Source of the DNA: Flavobacterium aquariorum
Lineage (GTDB): Bacteria > Bacteroidota > Bacteroidia > Flavobacteriales > Flavobacteriaceae
Length of the DNA: 64,000 bases
Direction: 5' to 3'
Assembly (NCBI RefSeq): GCF_003254745.1
Contig: NZ_QKXH01000003.1
Span: forward strand, 372,001-436,000
The notes beneath the pieces are model-generated. The model did not search any database and was not told the DNA's origin. It saw only the letters and a list, made by a program, of their open reading frames with translations. Positions within the stretch are counted from its first letter, which is position 1, and each line of letters starts with the position of its first letter. Positions 24,161 to 35,631 of this stretch are shown piece after piece. The position numbers and the translations under genes were made by a program.

Positions 24161-27130
24161 CTAGCTTTCTTGGTGTTTAACCTCAACATTATGTTTCTCA
24201 TCTTTAGAAATGGTATCAACCAATACTGGAGTTGCAATAAACAATGAAGAATAAGTACCAATTATAATACCAATAAGCATCGCAAAGATAAATCCTCTAA
24301 TAGATTCTCCTCCAAAAATAAACATGATTAACAATACAAAAATCATTGTCAATGAAGTATTGATTGTTCTTGACATTGTAGAGTTAATAGATTTGTTTAC
24401 AATTTCTGAGAATGAACCTTTTGTTTTACCATCCAAGAACTCACGTACCCTGTCGTATACAATTACGGTATCATTCATAGAGTAACCAATAACCGTCAAG
24501 ATAGCCGCAATAAAGTGCTGATCAATCTCCATACCGAAAGGCATGTATTTCCAAAGCAATGAATAAACTCCTAATACAAAAATAACGTCATGCGCTACCG
24601 CTGCAATAGCACCTAAACTATATTGCCATTTTCTGAAACTGATTACCAAATATAAACCTACAATAAGCATTGCTCCTAAAACAGCCCAGTAAGCATTTGT
24701 TTTAATATCTTCCGCTACAGTTGGACCAACTTTGGATGCTTGTACAACACCTAACTTTTTACCTTCATAAGCATTTATAAATTTATCATAAGTCATATCA
24801 GCACCATAATGCTTTTTCAAACTTTCAAATAATTTTTTATTTACATCTTCGTCAGCAGCACTACCTGTCTCTTGAATCTTATACTTAGTTGTAATTTTTA
24901 ACTGATTGTCTTCACCAAATATTTTAACCTCAGCACTACCAAATACCGCAGTTAACTCTTCTTTAACCAACTCAGGCTCCATTGATTTTTCGAAACGAAC
25001 TTGAAAAGTTCTTCCTCCAACAAAATCGACACCTTGATCAAAACCGTGAGTTGCAATAGATGCAATACTTACAATAGTTACAATAATAGAGAAAAGGTAA
25101 GTCCATTTTTTAATTCCAAGGAAATCAAAATGGAAGTTAGTAAAGAAATTTTCAGAAAACTTAGTTACAAAAGATAAATCATTTTTACCTGCAATATTTC
25201 TGTCAATAAAAATTCTAGCAATAAAGATAGAAGTAAACAAAGAGGTGATGATACCAATTAATAAAGTAGTAGCAAATCCTTTGATTGGCCCAGATCCAAA
25301 AATAAACAATACAGCACCAGTCAAGATGTGCGTTACGTTTGCATCAACGATAGAACGCATAGCACCTGTCCAACTATAAGAAGCTTTAACAGCCTCATCC
25401 AAAGTTTTACCGGACCTTAATTCCTCTTTCGCTCTTTCATAAATAATGATATTCGCATCAACCGCAGTACCCATCGTTAAAACGATACCTGCAATACCAG
25501 GCAATGTAAGTACAGCACCTAAGCTTGCCAAAATACCAAACATAAATAATAAGTTGACTGCTAAAGCAATATTTGCATACCAACCTGCTTTACCATAATA
25601 GATCATCATCCAAAGAGATACTAAAAGCAATCCAATTACTGCAGAATTAGTACCATTATCAATAGCTTCCTGACCTAAGGATGGTCCTACAACTTCAGAC
25701 TGAATTATTTCAGCAGCAGCCGGTAGTTTACCTGCTCTTAATACATTCGCCAAATCTTTAGTTTCTGTAACATCAAACTGTCCCGAAATCTCAGATCTAC
25801 CACCTGCAATCGGTCCACTCGAAACACCTGGTGCAGAATATACAATATCATCAAGAACAATAGCAATATTGCTCTTTTGAGTATAAGCTCTTCCTGTTAA
25901 TTCTTCCCACTCTTTTGCTCCTACGTTATTCATTTGCATAGAAACAGCAGGTTTTCCTAATTGATCAAAAGTATCGCTAGCGTCAGTTACAACACCGCCA
26001 CCCATTGAAGCAACATTATCTCTGTTTCCTTTTAAAGCATACAACTCAACAACTTCAACGTCTTTCTCTTTTGCATCTTTAATGGTAGTGGGTTTTCCCC
26101 ATACAAATTTTGCATAACGTTGTTCACCTGCCAATAAAATTCTTATGTCAGCTCTTTTGAAGTAAGAATTGATTGTAGCAGTATCTTTTGGAGAGAAAAG
26201 ACCTAAAACTGGTCCACCACCTTGTGCAACAATTTTGTCAATGATAGGATTATTTCCTTTTTTAGTAGCAGTAGAATCTTTTCCGTCAGTCAATAACGCA
26301 CTTAATGAATCTTTCGCAACAGTTTTAGTTTCAACTTTAGCAACTTCAGTTTTTTTCAAAGCCTCATTAGCAGCCATGATGAAATTACCAATTTCTTCAA
26401 CTTTATAAGTCTCCCAAAACTCTAATTGAGCAGTACTCTGCAATAACTTTTTGATTCTATCAATATCTTTAGCACCTGGAAGTTCCACAAGAATTTGTCC
26501 AGACTCCCCTAATTTTTGAATATTAGGTTGAGTTACACCAAATTTATCTATACGTTTTCTCAATACACCAAAAGCACTTTCAACAGACTCATCAACTTTT
26601 CTTTTGATTACTTTCTGAACTTGAGCATCTGTCATTTGAAAAGTAACTCCACCTTCACCTTGCAAACTTCTGTTAGCAAAAATATCTGGTGATGCTAATT
26701 TTACCGAACCTTTAGAATTAGCTTCAAAAGCTTCAAAAAACGCATCAATGTAAGCTTGATTTCCTTTTTTATTTGCAGTGGCATCCGCCAAAGATTTATT
26801 AAAAACTGGATTTTTCGAATTATTTGATAATCCTTTCAAAATGTCTTTAACAGAGATTTGAAGAGTCACATTGATTCCTCCTTCTAAGTCAAGACCTTTA
26901 TTGATTTGTTTATCTTTTACTTCATTGAATGTAAAATCAGTAAAACCTAAGCTAAACACTTTTTCTTTACCAATTGAATCCAAATATTTTACTTCTTTTT
27001 CTGGGTTTCCGCCAGCGAAAGATTTTGCATCACTTTTTATTTTGCTTGAGACAAAAGTGAACGAAAGTTGGTAAATACTTACCAATGCAAATAGAATTGC
27101 GAAAAATTTAATAAGTCCTTTATTCTGCAT
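24161..27130 (-). CDS. secDF: SecD-SecF fusion, protein translocase accessory subunit
   Basis: 989 residues joining SecD (about 1-640) and SecF (about 650-989), the fused form usual in Bacteroidota. It uses the proton gradient to pull preproteins through SecYEG. The SecD half shows a first helix (FFAILFALVSIYQLSF), the periplasmic P1 head with LDLEGGINVTLQI, and TMGTAVDANIIIYERAKEE. The SecF half shows GVDFVGGRTFQVRF and YSMNDTVIVYDRVREFL with the conserved transport Asp/Arg. There are twelve membrane helices in total. A full promoter lies about 120 nt upstream. Confidence 0.97.
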   Translation of the reverse strand: MQNKGLIKFFAILFALVSIYQLSFTFVSSKIKSDAKSFAGGNPEKEVKYLDSIGKEKVFSLGFTDFTFNEVKDKQINKGLDLEGGINVTLQISVKDILKGLSNNSKNPVFNKSLADATANKKGNQAYIDAFFEAFEANSKGSVKLASPDIFANRSLQGEGGVTFQMTDAQVQKVIKRKVDESVESAFGVLRKRIDKFGVTQPNIQKLGESGQILVELPGAKDIDRIKKLLQSTAQLEFWETYKVEEIGNFIMAANEALKKTEVAKVETKTVAKDSLSALLTDGKDSTATKKGNNPIIDKIVAQGGGPVLGLFSPKDTATINSYFKRADIRILLAGEQRYAKFVWGKPTTIKDAKEKDVEVVELYALKGNRDNVASMGGGVVTDASDTFDQLGKPAVSMQMNNVGAKEWEELTGRAYTQKSNIAIVLDDIVYSAPGVSSGPIAGGRSEISGQFDVTETKDLANVLRAGKLPAAAEIIQSEVVGPSLGQEAIDNGTNSAVIGLLLVSLWMMIYYGKAGWYANIALAVNLLFMFGILASLGAVLTLPGIAGIVLTMGTAVDANIIIYERAKEELRSGKTLDEAVKASYSWTGAMRSIVDANVTHILTGAVLFIFGSGPIKGFATTLLIGIITSLFTSIFIARIFIDRNIAGKNDLSFVTKFSENFFTNFHFDFLGIKKWTYLFSIIVTIVSIASIATHGFDQGVDFVGGRTFQVRFEKSMEPELVKEELTAVFGSAEVKIFGEDNQLKITTKYKIQETGSAADEDVNKKLFESLKKHYGADMTYDKFINAYEGKKLGVVQASKVGPTVAEDIKTNAYWAVLGAMLIVGLYLVISFRKWQYSLGAIAAVAHDVIFVLGVYSLLWKYMPFGMEIDQHFIAAILTVIGYSMNDTVIVYDRVREFLDGKTKGSFSEIVNKSINSTMSRTINTSLTMIFVLLIMFIFGGESIRGFIFAMLIGIIIGTYSSLFIATPVLVDTISKDEKHNVEVKHQES

Positions 27131-27256
27131 TATTACTAAAAATTAATTATTTTTATTTATTATTTTTTTGTTTTAAACCCTATAAAATAAGCCATTACGT
27201 CATTTTTGAAAAACAAAAAAGATGTGCACGATTTATATCATTTTTTTTAAACCGAG

Positions 27257-27287
27257 CAAATATATAATTAACGGAAAGATTAACCAA
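27257..27287 (-). promoter_or_regulatory. Promoter of secDF
   Basis: On the minus strand TTG (27287-27285), a 20-nt spacer and TATATTTG (27264-27257). It implies a leader of about 120 nt before the secDF ATG at 27130. Confidence 0.7.
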
Positions 27288-27306
27288 TTTATTTATTAAT
27301 TAAAAT

Positions 27307-27336
27307 CAAAAAAAAGACTGCAGAAATTGCAGTCTT
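27307..27336 (-). terminator. Terminator of mdh
   Basis: AAGACTGCA (27314-27322) / TGCAGTCTT (27328-27336), perfect 9-bp stem with a 5-nt loop. The A run to its left is a strong U tract for minus-strand transcripts. It lies 21 nt past the mdh stop. Confidence 0.85.
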
Positions 27337-27356
27337 CTTTTTTTATACGTAAATTA

Positions 27357-28292
27357 TTATGCCAAAACAGTTTTCAAATCAGCATTCATGCTTCTTACAG
27401 CCTCTGCACTTTTTGCAAAAGCAGCTTTTTCAGCATCATTTAATTTAATATCAACAATTTGTTCAATTCCATTTTTACCTATAATACAAGGTACACCTAT
27501 ACAAATATCACTTTGACCGTATTCACCATCCAACATAACCGAACAAGCAATCATTTTCTTTTGGTCATTCAAAATACTATCTACCAAATAAGCAACAGAA
27601 GCTCCAGGCGCATACCAAGCTGAAGTTCCCAACAAACCTGTTAATGTAGCACCACCTACCATAGTGGCAGCCGCAACTTTTTCCAACTCTTCTTGAGACA
27701 AGAATTCAGAAACTGGAATACCATTATAAGCAGCCAATCTTGTCAAGGGAATCATTGTAGTATCACCATGCCCACCAATAACCATAGCAGAAATATCATT
27801 AGATGGCCTATCCAATGCTTTAGACAAATAATATCTAAAACGGGAACTATCTAAAGCTCCACCCATTCCGATAATTCTATTTTTTGGTAATCCAGTAGCT
27901 TTCAATGCCAAATAAGTCATTGTATCCATTGGATTAGACACTACTACAACAATACAATTTGGTGAATGTGCCAATACATTCTCTGCAACAGTTTTAACAA
28001 TTCCAGCATTGATTCCAATTAACTCTTCTCTTGTCATTCCTGGTTTTCTAGGAATTCCTGAAGTAATCACAACTACATCGCTGTTTGCTGTTTTAGAATA
28101 ATCATTAGTAACTCCTGAAACATTAGTATTAAAACCAGTATTTGTAGCACATTGCATGATATCCATAGCTTTACCCTCGGCAAAACCTTCTCTAATATCC
28201 AATAATACTACTTCACTTGCAATTCCTCTATAAGAAATTGAATCTGCACAGGATGCTCCCACATTCCCTGCTCCTACAATGGTAACTTTCAT
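27357..28292 (-). CDS. mdh: Malate dehydrogenase
   Basis: 311 residues, the short LDH-like MDH. It interconverts malate and oxaloacetate with NAD+ in the TCA cycle. The Rossmann loop is VGAGNVGASCADS at 6-18. Substrate-binding arginines are in PRKPGMTREE (R82, R88) and LDSSRFR (R151), and the catalytic histidine is H175 in VIGGHGDTTMIPL. R82 rather than Gln at the specificity position marks malate over lactate use. It lies 60 nt downstream of gyrB on the same strand and may share its transcript. Confidence 0.97.
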   Translation of the reverse strand: MKVTIVGAGNVGASCADSISYRGIASEVVLLDIREGFAEGKAMDIMQCATNTGFNTNVSGVTNDYSKTANSDVVVITSGIPRKPGMTREELIGINAGIVKTVAENVLAHSPNCIVVVVSNPMDTMTYLALKATGLPKNRIIGMGGALDSSRFRYYLSKALDRPSNDISAMVIGGHGDTTMIPLTRLAAYNGIPVSEFLSQEELEKVAAATMVGGATLTGLLGTSAWYAPGASVAYLVDSILNDQKKMIACSVMLDGEYGQSDICIGVPCIIGKNGIEQIVDIKLNDAEKAAFAKSAEAVRSMNADLKTVLA

Positions 28293-28352
28293 TTTTATTT
28301 GTTTTTTTTATTAATTTCAAACCAAAAAAGAAAAATACAGTTACTCTAAAAA

Positions 28353-30302
<1,950 letters not shown>

Positions 30303-30337
30303 TTAATCTAAAAAAAATGTGTTTTTCGTCTAACAAG

Positions 30338-30345
30338 CAAATATA
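30338..30345 (-). promoter_or_regulatory. -7 element of gyrB
   Basis: TATATTTG on the minus strand, a full TAnnTTTG match; transcript start near 30332 and a leader of about 36 nt. No TTG at the usual distance. Confidence 0.45.
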
Positions 30346-30471
30346 TAAAAATGTAATCTATATAAGCGTTTTATTCCAATTATAAGAGGCTAAGTTATTA
30401 ACAAAAGATGTCAATTTCAATGATATAAATCAGTTTTAATGGCATTATCAAAAATTCAGTTTCAATATCAA

Positions 30472-30791
30472 TAACAATGGCAAAAATCAATAGCAATAAC
30501 AATAAAAAAAAGACAAGGATAATGACAATGAATATCCAATAAATTGTATCCAAAAGGGTTTTAAGCAAAATATTAAACCTTTCTAATCAACAGTATTCCT
30601 GCCATCATTCCTAACCTTTTGATACCCTTAAAAACAGCGGAATTCACAAGGCTTATCTCTTCTGTCGGGACTAAAAAAGCAAAATCAGGAACACTTGGAA
30701 GCAATAATCTAGTATATTTTTTTTTAAACAAACGCAAAAACAACAATTTCAATGGCAATGAAAAAAATCAATAGCAATCACAATTAAAAAA
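30472..30791. repeat. Direct simple-sequence blocks flanking repeat copy C
   Basis: Block one (30472-30510) and block two (30749-30791) both read CAATGGCAA, then AAAATCAATAGCAAT, then ACAAT and an A run, with a short indel. An inverted, looser version (AATTGCCATTGATATTG) lies at 30872 just before the gatB/aspS stop codon. Confidence 0.6.
30595..30672 (-). repeat. Structured intergenic repeat family R1, copy C (decayed)
   Basis: On the minus strand it begins AGTCCCGACAGAAGAGATAA (18/23 identical to copy A over the left flank) and ends GGTTAGGAATGATGGCAGGA. The middle no longer forms a strong hairpin. A short minus-strand open frame runs through it but has no protein-like features. Confidence 0.6.
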
Positions 30792-30804
30792 TATTATAAA
30801 ATAC

Positions 30805-30846
30805 AAGTTTCCAAAACGAACATTTAAAATGCTGTCTTGGAAACTT
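30805..30846 (-). terminator. Possible terminator of the gatCAB/aspS operon
   Basis: AAGTTTCCAA (30805-30814) and TTGGAAACTT (30837-30846) are perfect 10-nt inverse complements with a 22-nt loop, followed on the minus strand by an AT-rich stretch. The large loop makes this a moderate candidate. Confidence 0.45.
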
Positions 30847-30900
30847 TATAAATTGAGCAATTCCTATTTCAAATTGCCATTGATATTGTTATTGAAATTA

Positions 30901-33900
30901 CTATTTAATAATTCTCACATTCATTTCCTCTACCTTTTTATCAGATAGAAGCGATGGCGCTCCGAATAAAAGATCTTCGCTAGTTCCGGTCTTTGGGAAG
31001 GCCATTACTTCCCTAATAGATGCTTTTTTCTCTAAAATCATCATTAAACGATCAATACCCCAAGCAATTCCTCCGTGTGGCGGTGCTCCGTATTGGAAAG
31101 CTTTATGCATCGTTCCCACACTTTTTATCATTTCTTCTTTATTGTAACCCATATTTCTATAAGTAGCTTCCAGAATTTCAGATTTATGGGCACGAACTGA
31201 TCCTCCTCCAATTTCGTAACCGTTTAAGATTATATCGTATTGTTGCGCGATAATTGTTCCAATTTCATTGTCATCGCCTTTCATATGCTTTTCTAAATCA
31301 TAAATCGCAGGCATTGAGAACGGATTATGCGTAAAGGTCCATCTTCCTTCATCTGTTCTTTCAAACATCGGGAAATCAACAACCCAAGCCGGACATAATT
31401 CCTTCGGATTAATTAAGTGCAATATTTTACCCATTTCTTGACGAACAGCATCCAAAGCTTTGTTGGCAGTGGCGTAATCTGCTGCTGAAAAGAAAACAAT
31501 ATCCCCCACTTGTGCGTCAGTTGCTTTTATAATTCCTGCTGCAATATCTTCGCCTAAAAACTTAATAATCGGTGACTGAAGTTCATCTTCATTTACAATA
31601 ATATAAGCCAATCCGCCTAAGCCGTGCTGCTGAGCAATAGCCGTAAGGTTTTCGATTTGACCTTTAGACATACGCTTATTTCCTTGCTCTTTGGCCGAAA
31701 CCTTGATACATTTTACAATTCCGCCATCTTCAATAGGTTTGCTAAATACTTGAAAAGTAGTATCTTTTACAATGCCGGTAATGTCTTGCATTTTCAATCC
31801 GTAACGCAAATCTGGTCTGTCACAGCCATAGAAATCCATAGCATCTTTGTATGTAATAACTTCAAACGGACGCAAAATCCACTTGTTACCATATATCTTT
31901 TTAACTACTTCATTAAACATTTTTGTGTTTAAATCTATAATCTGCTGCATACTTGAATAGGCCATTTCCATATCCAATTGCGTAAATTCCGGCTGACGAT
32001 CTCCACGAGAATCTTCATCTCTAAAACAACGCGCAATTTGAAAATACTTTTCATAACCGCTCACCATTAACATTTGTTTGAACTGCTGAGGCGCTTGTGG
32101 CAATGTATAAAAGAAACCTGCTTGTTTACGTGTAGGAACAATAAATTCACGTGCTCCTTCATCGGTTCCCGCACTTAAAATTGGGGTTTCAATTTCTAAG
32201 AACTCTTCTTCATCTAAAATGTCACGCAATAATTTAATTACTTTATGACGGTTTACGATTGCTCTCCTAACCTCTTCATTTCTGTGATCCAAGAACTTGT
32301 ATTGAAAACGAATTGCCTCGTTCGTTTTGGCAGCTCTTTTAATTTCAAAAGGCAAGGTTTTGGATAAGTTTAAAATCTCTAATACCGAAGTTTCCAATTC
32401 AATTTTACCTGTACGCAAACCTGCATTATAATCATCTTCATTACGGCCTACCACTTTACCAGTAACAGAAATTACCGATTCCGGTTTTAATTTCACCAAC
32501 TCATCTATATTAGGAAATGATTCTCTACTAATTCGTACTTGAAAAATCTCATAACTGGAATCACGTAAATCAATAAACATCAATTCACCATGGTCACGAA
32601 CACTGGCAACCCAACCGGACAATATCACTTCTTGTTGGATATTTTCTTCGGATAATTGTGAAATTTTATGCGTTCTATAAATATCTTTTATAATAATAGG
32701 AATTTCAGGAAGCGATTCTTCTTGACTTTCTTTATTCTCTACAACTGTTTCTTTGGAAACTTTTTCAGATGCTTCTTTCTTTTCTAAAATAGCAGCAGCT
32801 CCTAATTTATCTAAAATAATTTGACGAATTACTTTCCCATTCGCTCCTTTTCCAATAACTCCTAAAACTTTACCAACCAAAATACCAGCTTTCCCTTGGT
32901 CCCCAGCTTTAATATCATTGGCAACAGCCTCATTTTCTGAAATTACAGTAGTTATAACCTCTTGAATTGTATCTTCAGAAATGGTATTGTCTTCAAAATA
33001 CTTATTGTAATCAAAAGTTCTGTCTTTTAAATAAGCTGTTATTGCATTTTGAACCAAAACCGCAGTGATTTTTTCGGCCTTGAATAATTTAAAAATATCC
33101 GTTAAATGGGCAATACTATGGATTTCAGTATAATCTTCTGCCTTAATATTGTTTGCCAAAGTTTTGGCAACAAATGAAGGATCTTTGATTTCATTATTTA
33201 TTTCCACAAATGTTTGTGAACGCAATTTATCTGCTGTGAAAAATTTAGCGTCTTGTGGCAAAACACCTCCATTAATTAAAATAGATTCTACTGCATAAGG
33301 CAAAGCACTTGTATCTACCTTAATCGCTTCAATTTCGGCTTTAATATTTACAAAAGGCAAATCTGGCTCAGAAATAAAACGGTAATCCGCTTCAAATTCT
33401 TTTTTACGCATTACTTTGGTCTGCTTTAAATCGGCATCCCATAATACAGTTGTTTGATCAGGTCGAAACTCTTTGTGCTCTATAAAATAATTGAACTGTT
33501 TTTCCACTTCTTCCTTCAAAGCTTCCACCATAAACTTAAACGAGTTCAAGTTTTTGATTTCCGTTCTTGGATTTAATTCATAACTGTGTTTTTTTCGCAA
33601 AGACACAGAAACATCCGATTTAAATTCTCCTTTCTCCAAATTCGCTTCAGAGATTCCCAAGTTTTGAACTATACGTTGAATGTATTGTGCATAAGTTGAA
33701 GCGTCTTCAATATTTCTAATACAAGGTTCCGTAACAATTTCAATCAACGGAACACCTGCTTTATTAAAATCAACTAACGAAATTTTCTTTTCGTGCATCA
33801 ATTTTGCAGCATCTTCTTCAATATGAACCTGAGTTAAATTTACGGTAAATTGAGAACCATCATTTCTATAACAAGAAACTTGTCCATCAGGAATTATTGG

Positions 33901-34230
33901 ATTGTGAAATTGCGTTATCTGAATATTTTTTGGATTGTCTGGGTATTCGTAATGTTTTCTATCCCAAGATATCACTTCATTACTAAATGACGAACCTACA
34001 GCTTTTCCAAAATAAATTGCCTTTGTAATCGCTTCTTTGTTTAAAGCAGGTAAAACGCCCATTTGCCCAGTACAAACCGAACATATATTTTCGTTAGGTG
34101 TTTCTATTTCTTGATTTGGACAAGAACAAAACAACTTGGTTTTGGTATTCAATCGAACGTGTGTTTCCAGTCCAATTACCAATTCTAAATCGTGGGCTTT
34201 TATAGCCGCAGTTAATTGCTCCAATTCCAT
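30901..34230 (-). CDS. gatB/aspS: GatB / aspartyl-tRNA synthetase fusion protein
   Basis: 1109 residues in one uninterrupted frame. Residues 1-480 are a complete GatB: LVIGLETHVRLNTKTKLFC, zinc cysteines C35, C37, C50, C53, the cradle domain, and a YqeY-like tail ending KVIRQIILDKLGAA. A charged linker follows (about 481-515). Residues 516-1109 are a complete bacterial AspRS: OB-fold anticodon domain (GWVASVRDHGELMFIDLRD), motif 1 (FLEIETPIL, 677-685), motif 2 (CFRDEDSRGDRQPEFTQ), a GAD insertion (about 800-930) and motif 3 (GGIAWGIDRL, 1053-1062). H547 in RDHG matches the residue linked to non-discriminating AspRS. So one chain could aspartylate tRNA-Asn and amidate it. Its ATG overlaps the gatA stop codon (TAATG). 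Confidence 0.95.
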   Translation of the reverse strand: MELEQLTAAIKAHDLELVIGLETHVRLNTKTKLFCSCPNQEIETPNENICSVCTGQMGVLPALNKEAITKAIYFGKAVGSSFSNEVISWDRKHYEYPDNPKNIQITQFHNPIIPDGQVSCYRNDGSQFTVNLTQVHIEEDAAKLMHEKKISLVDFNKAGVPLIEIVTEPCIRNIEDASTYAQYIQRIVQNLGISEANLEKGEFKSDVSVSLRKKHSYELNPRTEIKNLNSFKFMVEALKEEVEKQFNYFIEHKEFRPDQTTVLWDADLKQTKVMRKKEFEADYRFISEPDLPFVNIKAEIEAIKVDTSALPYAVESILINGGVLPQDAKFFTADKLRSQTFVEINNEIKDPSFVAKTLANNIKAEDYTEIHSIAHLTDIFKLFKAEKITAVLVQNAITAYLKDRTFDYNKYFEDNTISEDTIQEVITTVISENEAVANDIKAGDQGKAGILVGKVLGVIGKGANGKVIRQIILDKLGAAAILEKKEASEKVSKETVVENKESQEESLPEIPIIIKDIYRTHKISQLSEENIQQEVILSGWVASVRDHGELMFIDLRDSSYEIFQVRISRESFPNIDELVKLKPESVISVTGKVVGRNEDDYNAGLRTGKIELETSVLEILNLSKTLPFEIKRAAKTNEAIRFQYKFLDHRNEEVRRAIVNRHKVIKLLRDILDEEEFLEIETPILSAGTDEGAREFIVPTRKQAGFFYTLPQAPQQFKQMLMVSGYEKYFQIARCFRDEDSRGDRQPEFTQLDMEMAYSSMQQIIDLNTKMFNEVVKKIYGNKWILRPFEVITYKDAMDFYGCDRPDLRYGLKMQDITGIVKDTTFQVFSKPIEDGGIVKCIKVSAKEQGNKRMSKGQIENLTAIAQQHGLGGLAYIIVNEDELQSPIIKFLGEDIAAGIIKATDAQVGDIVFFSAADYATANKALDAVRQEMGKILHLINPKELCPAWVVDFPMFERTDEGRWTFTHNPFSMPAIYDLEKHMKGDDNEIGTIIAQQYDIILNGYEIGGGSVRAHKSEILEATYRNMGYNKEEMIKSVGTMHKAFQYGAPPHGGIAWGIDRLMMILEKKASIREVMAFPKTGTSEDLLFGAPSLLSDKKVEEMNVRIIK

Positions 34231-35627
34231 TATATTGTATCTTTTAAGAAGTTAGCAAACTTCAACACTAATTCATCACTATTTTTTGCTGCAGTAATTT
34301 GCAATCCTGTGCTTGTTCCTTGTGGCACGGTCAAAGTTGGTAATTGTCCCAAACTAAAGCCAACTGTGTAAGCATCAGACAAATACATCGCCAAAGGATC
34401 TTTCAAACTGTCTCCAATTTTAGGAGGAGTACTTGGTGTAACTGGCGATAAAATAATATCCACTTCTTGAAAATCTTTACTGAAGTTTTCAGAAATCTGA
34501 TCTCTTAAAGCCAATCCTTTCAAATATATTTCATCAGAGAAACCTTGAGACAACACTTGGTTTCCTCCCACAATTCTACGTTTTGTTTCTTCTGAAAAAT
34601 TTTCAGATCGAGTCACTGCATAAGTTTCAATTAAATTTTCAGCTTCAATACGGTTACCATAATTTGTTCCGTCTAAACGAGACAAATTCGAAGCTGTTTC
34701 AGCCATTGCTAATGTATAGTAAGTCGAAACCAAAATATCCGATTTGAAAAAATCCAATTCTTTTACTTCAATTCCTTTGGCTTTTATTTTTTCGATACTT
34801 GCTAAAAAATCAGATTTTATTTGAGCATCAATAGCATCACTTTCAATAAAATTTTTAAAATACCCTATTGTTTTTACGCTTGAAGTTGCAATCGCATCTT
34901 CACTAATTTCATTTGAAGTAATTGAAGTTTGATCTTTTGGATCTTTTCCGCTCATTACGTTCAAGACAATTCGAATGTCTTCAATTGATTTAGCCAATGG
35001 GCCAACACAATCCGTAGAAGATGCATAAGCCATAAGCCCGTATCTGGAAATCCTTCCGTAAGTTGGTTTAAAACCATAAATATGATTGTACCCGGCAGGC
35101 TGACGAATTGAACCTCCAGTATCTCCACCAATAGAAAAAACAGTATATTCTTTTGCAACGTTGACAGCAGATCCACCGCTTGAACCTCCAGCAACTAATG
35201 TTGGATCGATAGCGTTTTTTACAGCACCAAAAATAGTGTTTTCGCTAGAAGATCCGTGACCAAAACTATCACAGTTTTCTTTTACCAATGGTATAGCGCC
35301 CGCATCCAATAATTTCTGAATTGCAGTTGCAGTGTAAGGAGATTTATAATTTTTTAACAACTCAGAACTTGCAGTAGCGTAAGTTCCTTGCAACATATAT
35401 ACATCTTTAATTCCAAAAGGAATTCCTTCTAACAAACCTATTTCTTCTCCGTTTGCAATTTTAGCATCTACTTTAGCAGCTAATTCCAAAGCCAAAGCAT
35501 CTAATAAAGAATTTACTGAATTATAAGTATTTTGTTTAAGTAAGTCTAATTTTTCTTGTACCAAAGCCGTACAAGTTATTTGTTTTGACACCAGTTGTTG
35601 GTGTATTTTTTTTATTTGAGAATCCAT
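34230..35627 (-). CDS. gatA: Aspartyl/glutamyl-tRNA amidotransferase subunit A
   Basis: 465 residues, amidase-signature family. It releases ammonia from glutamine or asparagine for the GatB kinase/amidase site. The Ser-cisSer-Lys triad is visible: K74 in GIPFGIKDVYML, cis-S149 in AGGSSGGSAV, and nucleophile S173 in GGDTGGSIRQPAG; the spacing of 75 and 99 residues from the lysine agrees with known GatA enzymes. It is slightly short compared with many GatA proteins (about 480-490). Stop and the next start share one base (TAATG), so gatB/aspS is translationally coupled. The GatC-like gene ends 4 nt upstream. Confidence 0.96.
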   Translation of the reverse strand: MDSQIKKIHQQLVSKQITCTALVQEKLDLLKQNTYNSVNSLLDALALELAAKVDAKIANGEEIGLLEGIPFGIKDVYMLQGTYATASSELLKNYKSPYTATAIQKLLDAGAIPLVKENCDSFGHGSSSENTIFGAVKNAIDPTLVAGGSSGGSAVNVAKEYTVFSIGGDTGGSIRQPAGYNHIYGFKPTYGRISRYGLMAYASSTDCVGPLAKSIEDIRIVLNVMSGKDPKDQTSITSNEISEDAIATSSVKTIGYFKNFIESDAIDAQIKSDFLASIEKIKAKGIEVKELDFFKSDILVSTYYTLAMAETASNLSRLDGTNYGNRIEAENLIETYAVTRSENFSEETKRRIVGGNQVLSQGFSDEIYLKGLALRDQISENFSKDFQEVDIILSPVTPSTPPKIGDSLKDPLAMYLSDAYTVGFSLGQLPTLTVPQGTSTGLQITAAKNSDELVLKFANFLKDTI

Positions 35628-35631
35628 TTTT

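Noticed and set aside
24161..27130. SecD-SecF fusion as a novelty
   Set aside because: The fused form is ordinary in Bacteroidota and some other phyla.
30573..30758. 61-codon minus-strand open frame between gyrB and gatB/aspS
   Set aside because: It runs straight through repeat copy C and a simple-sequence block, has no ribosome-binding site or recognisable domain, and its composition follows the repeat.
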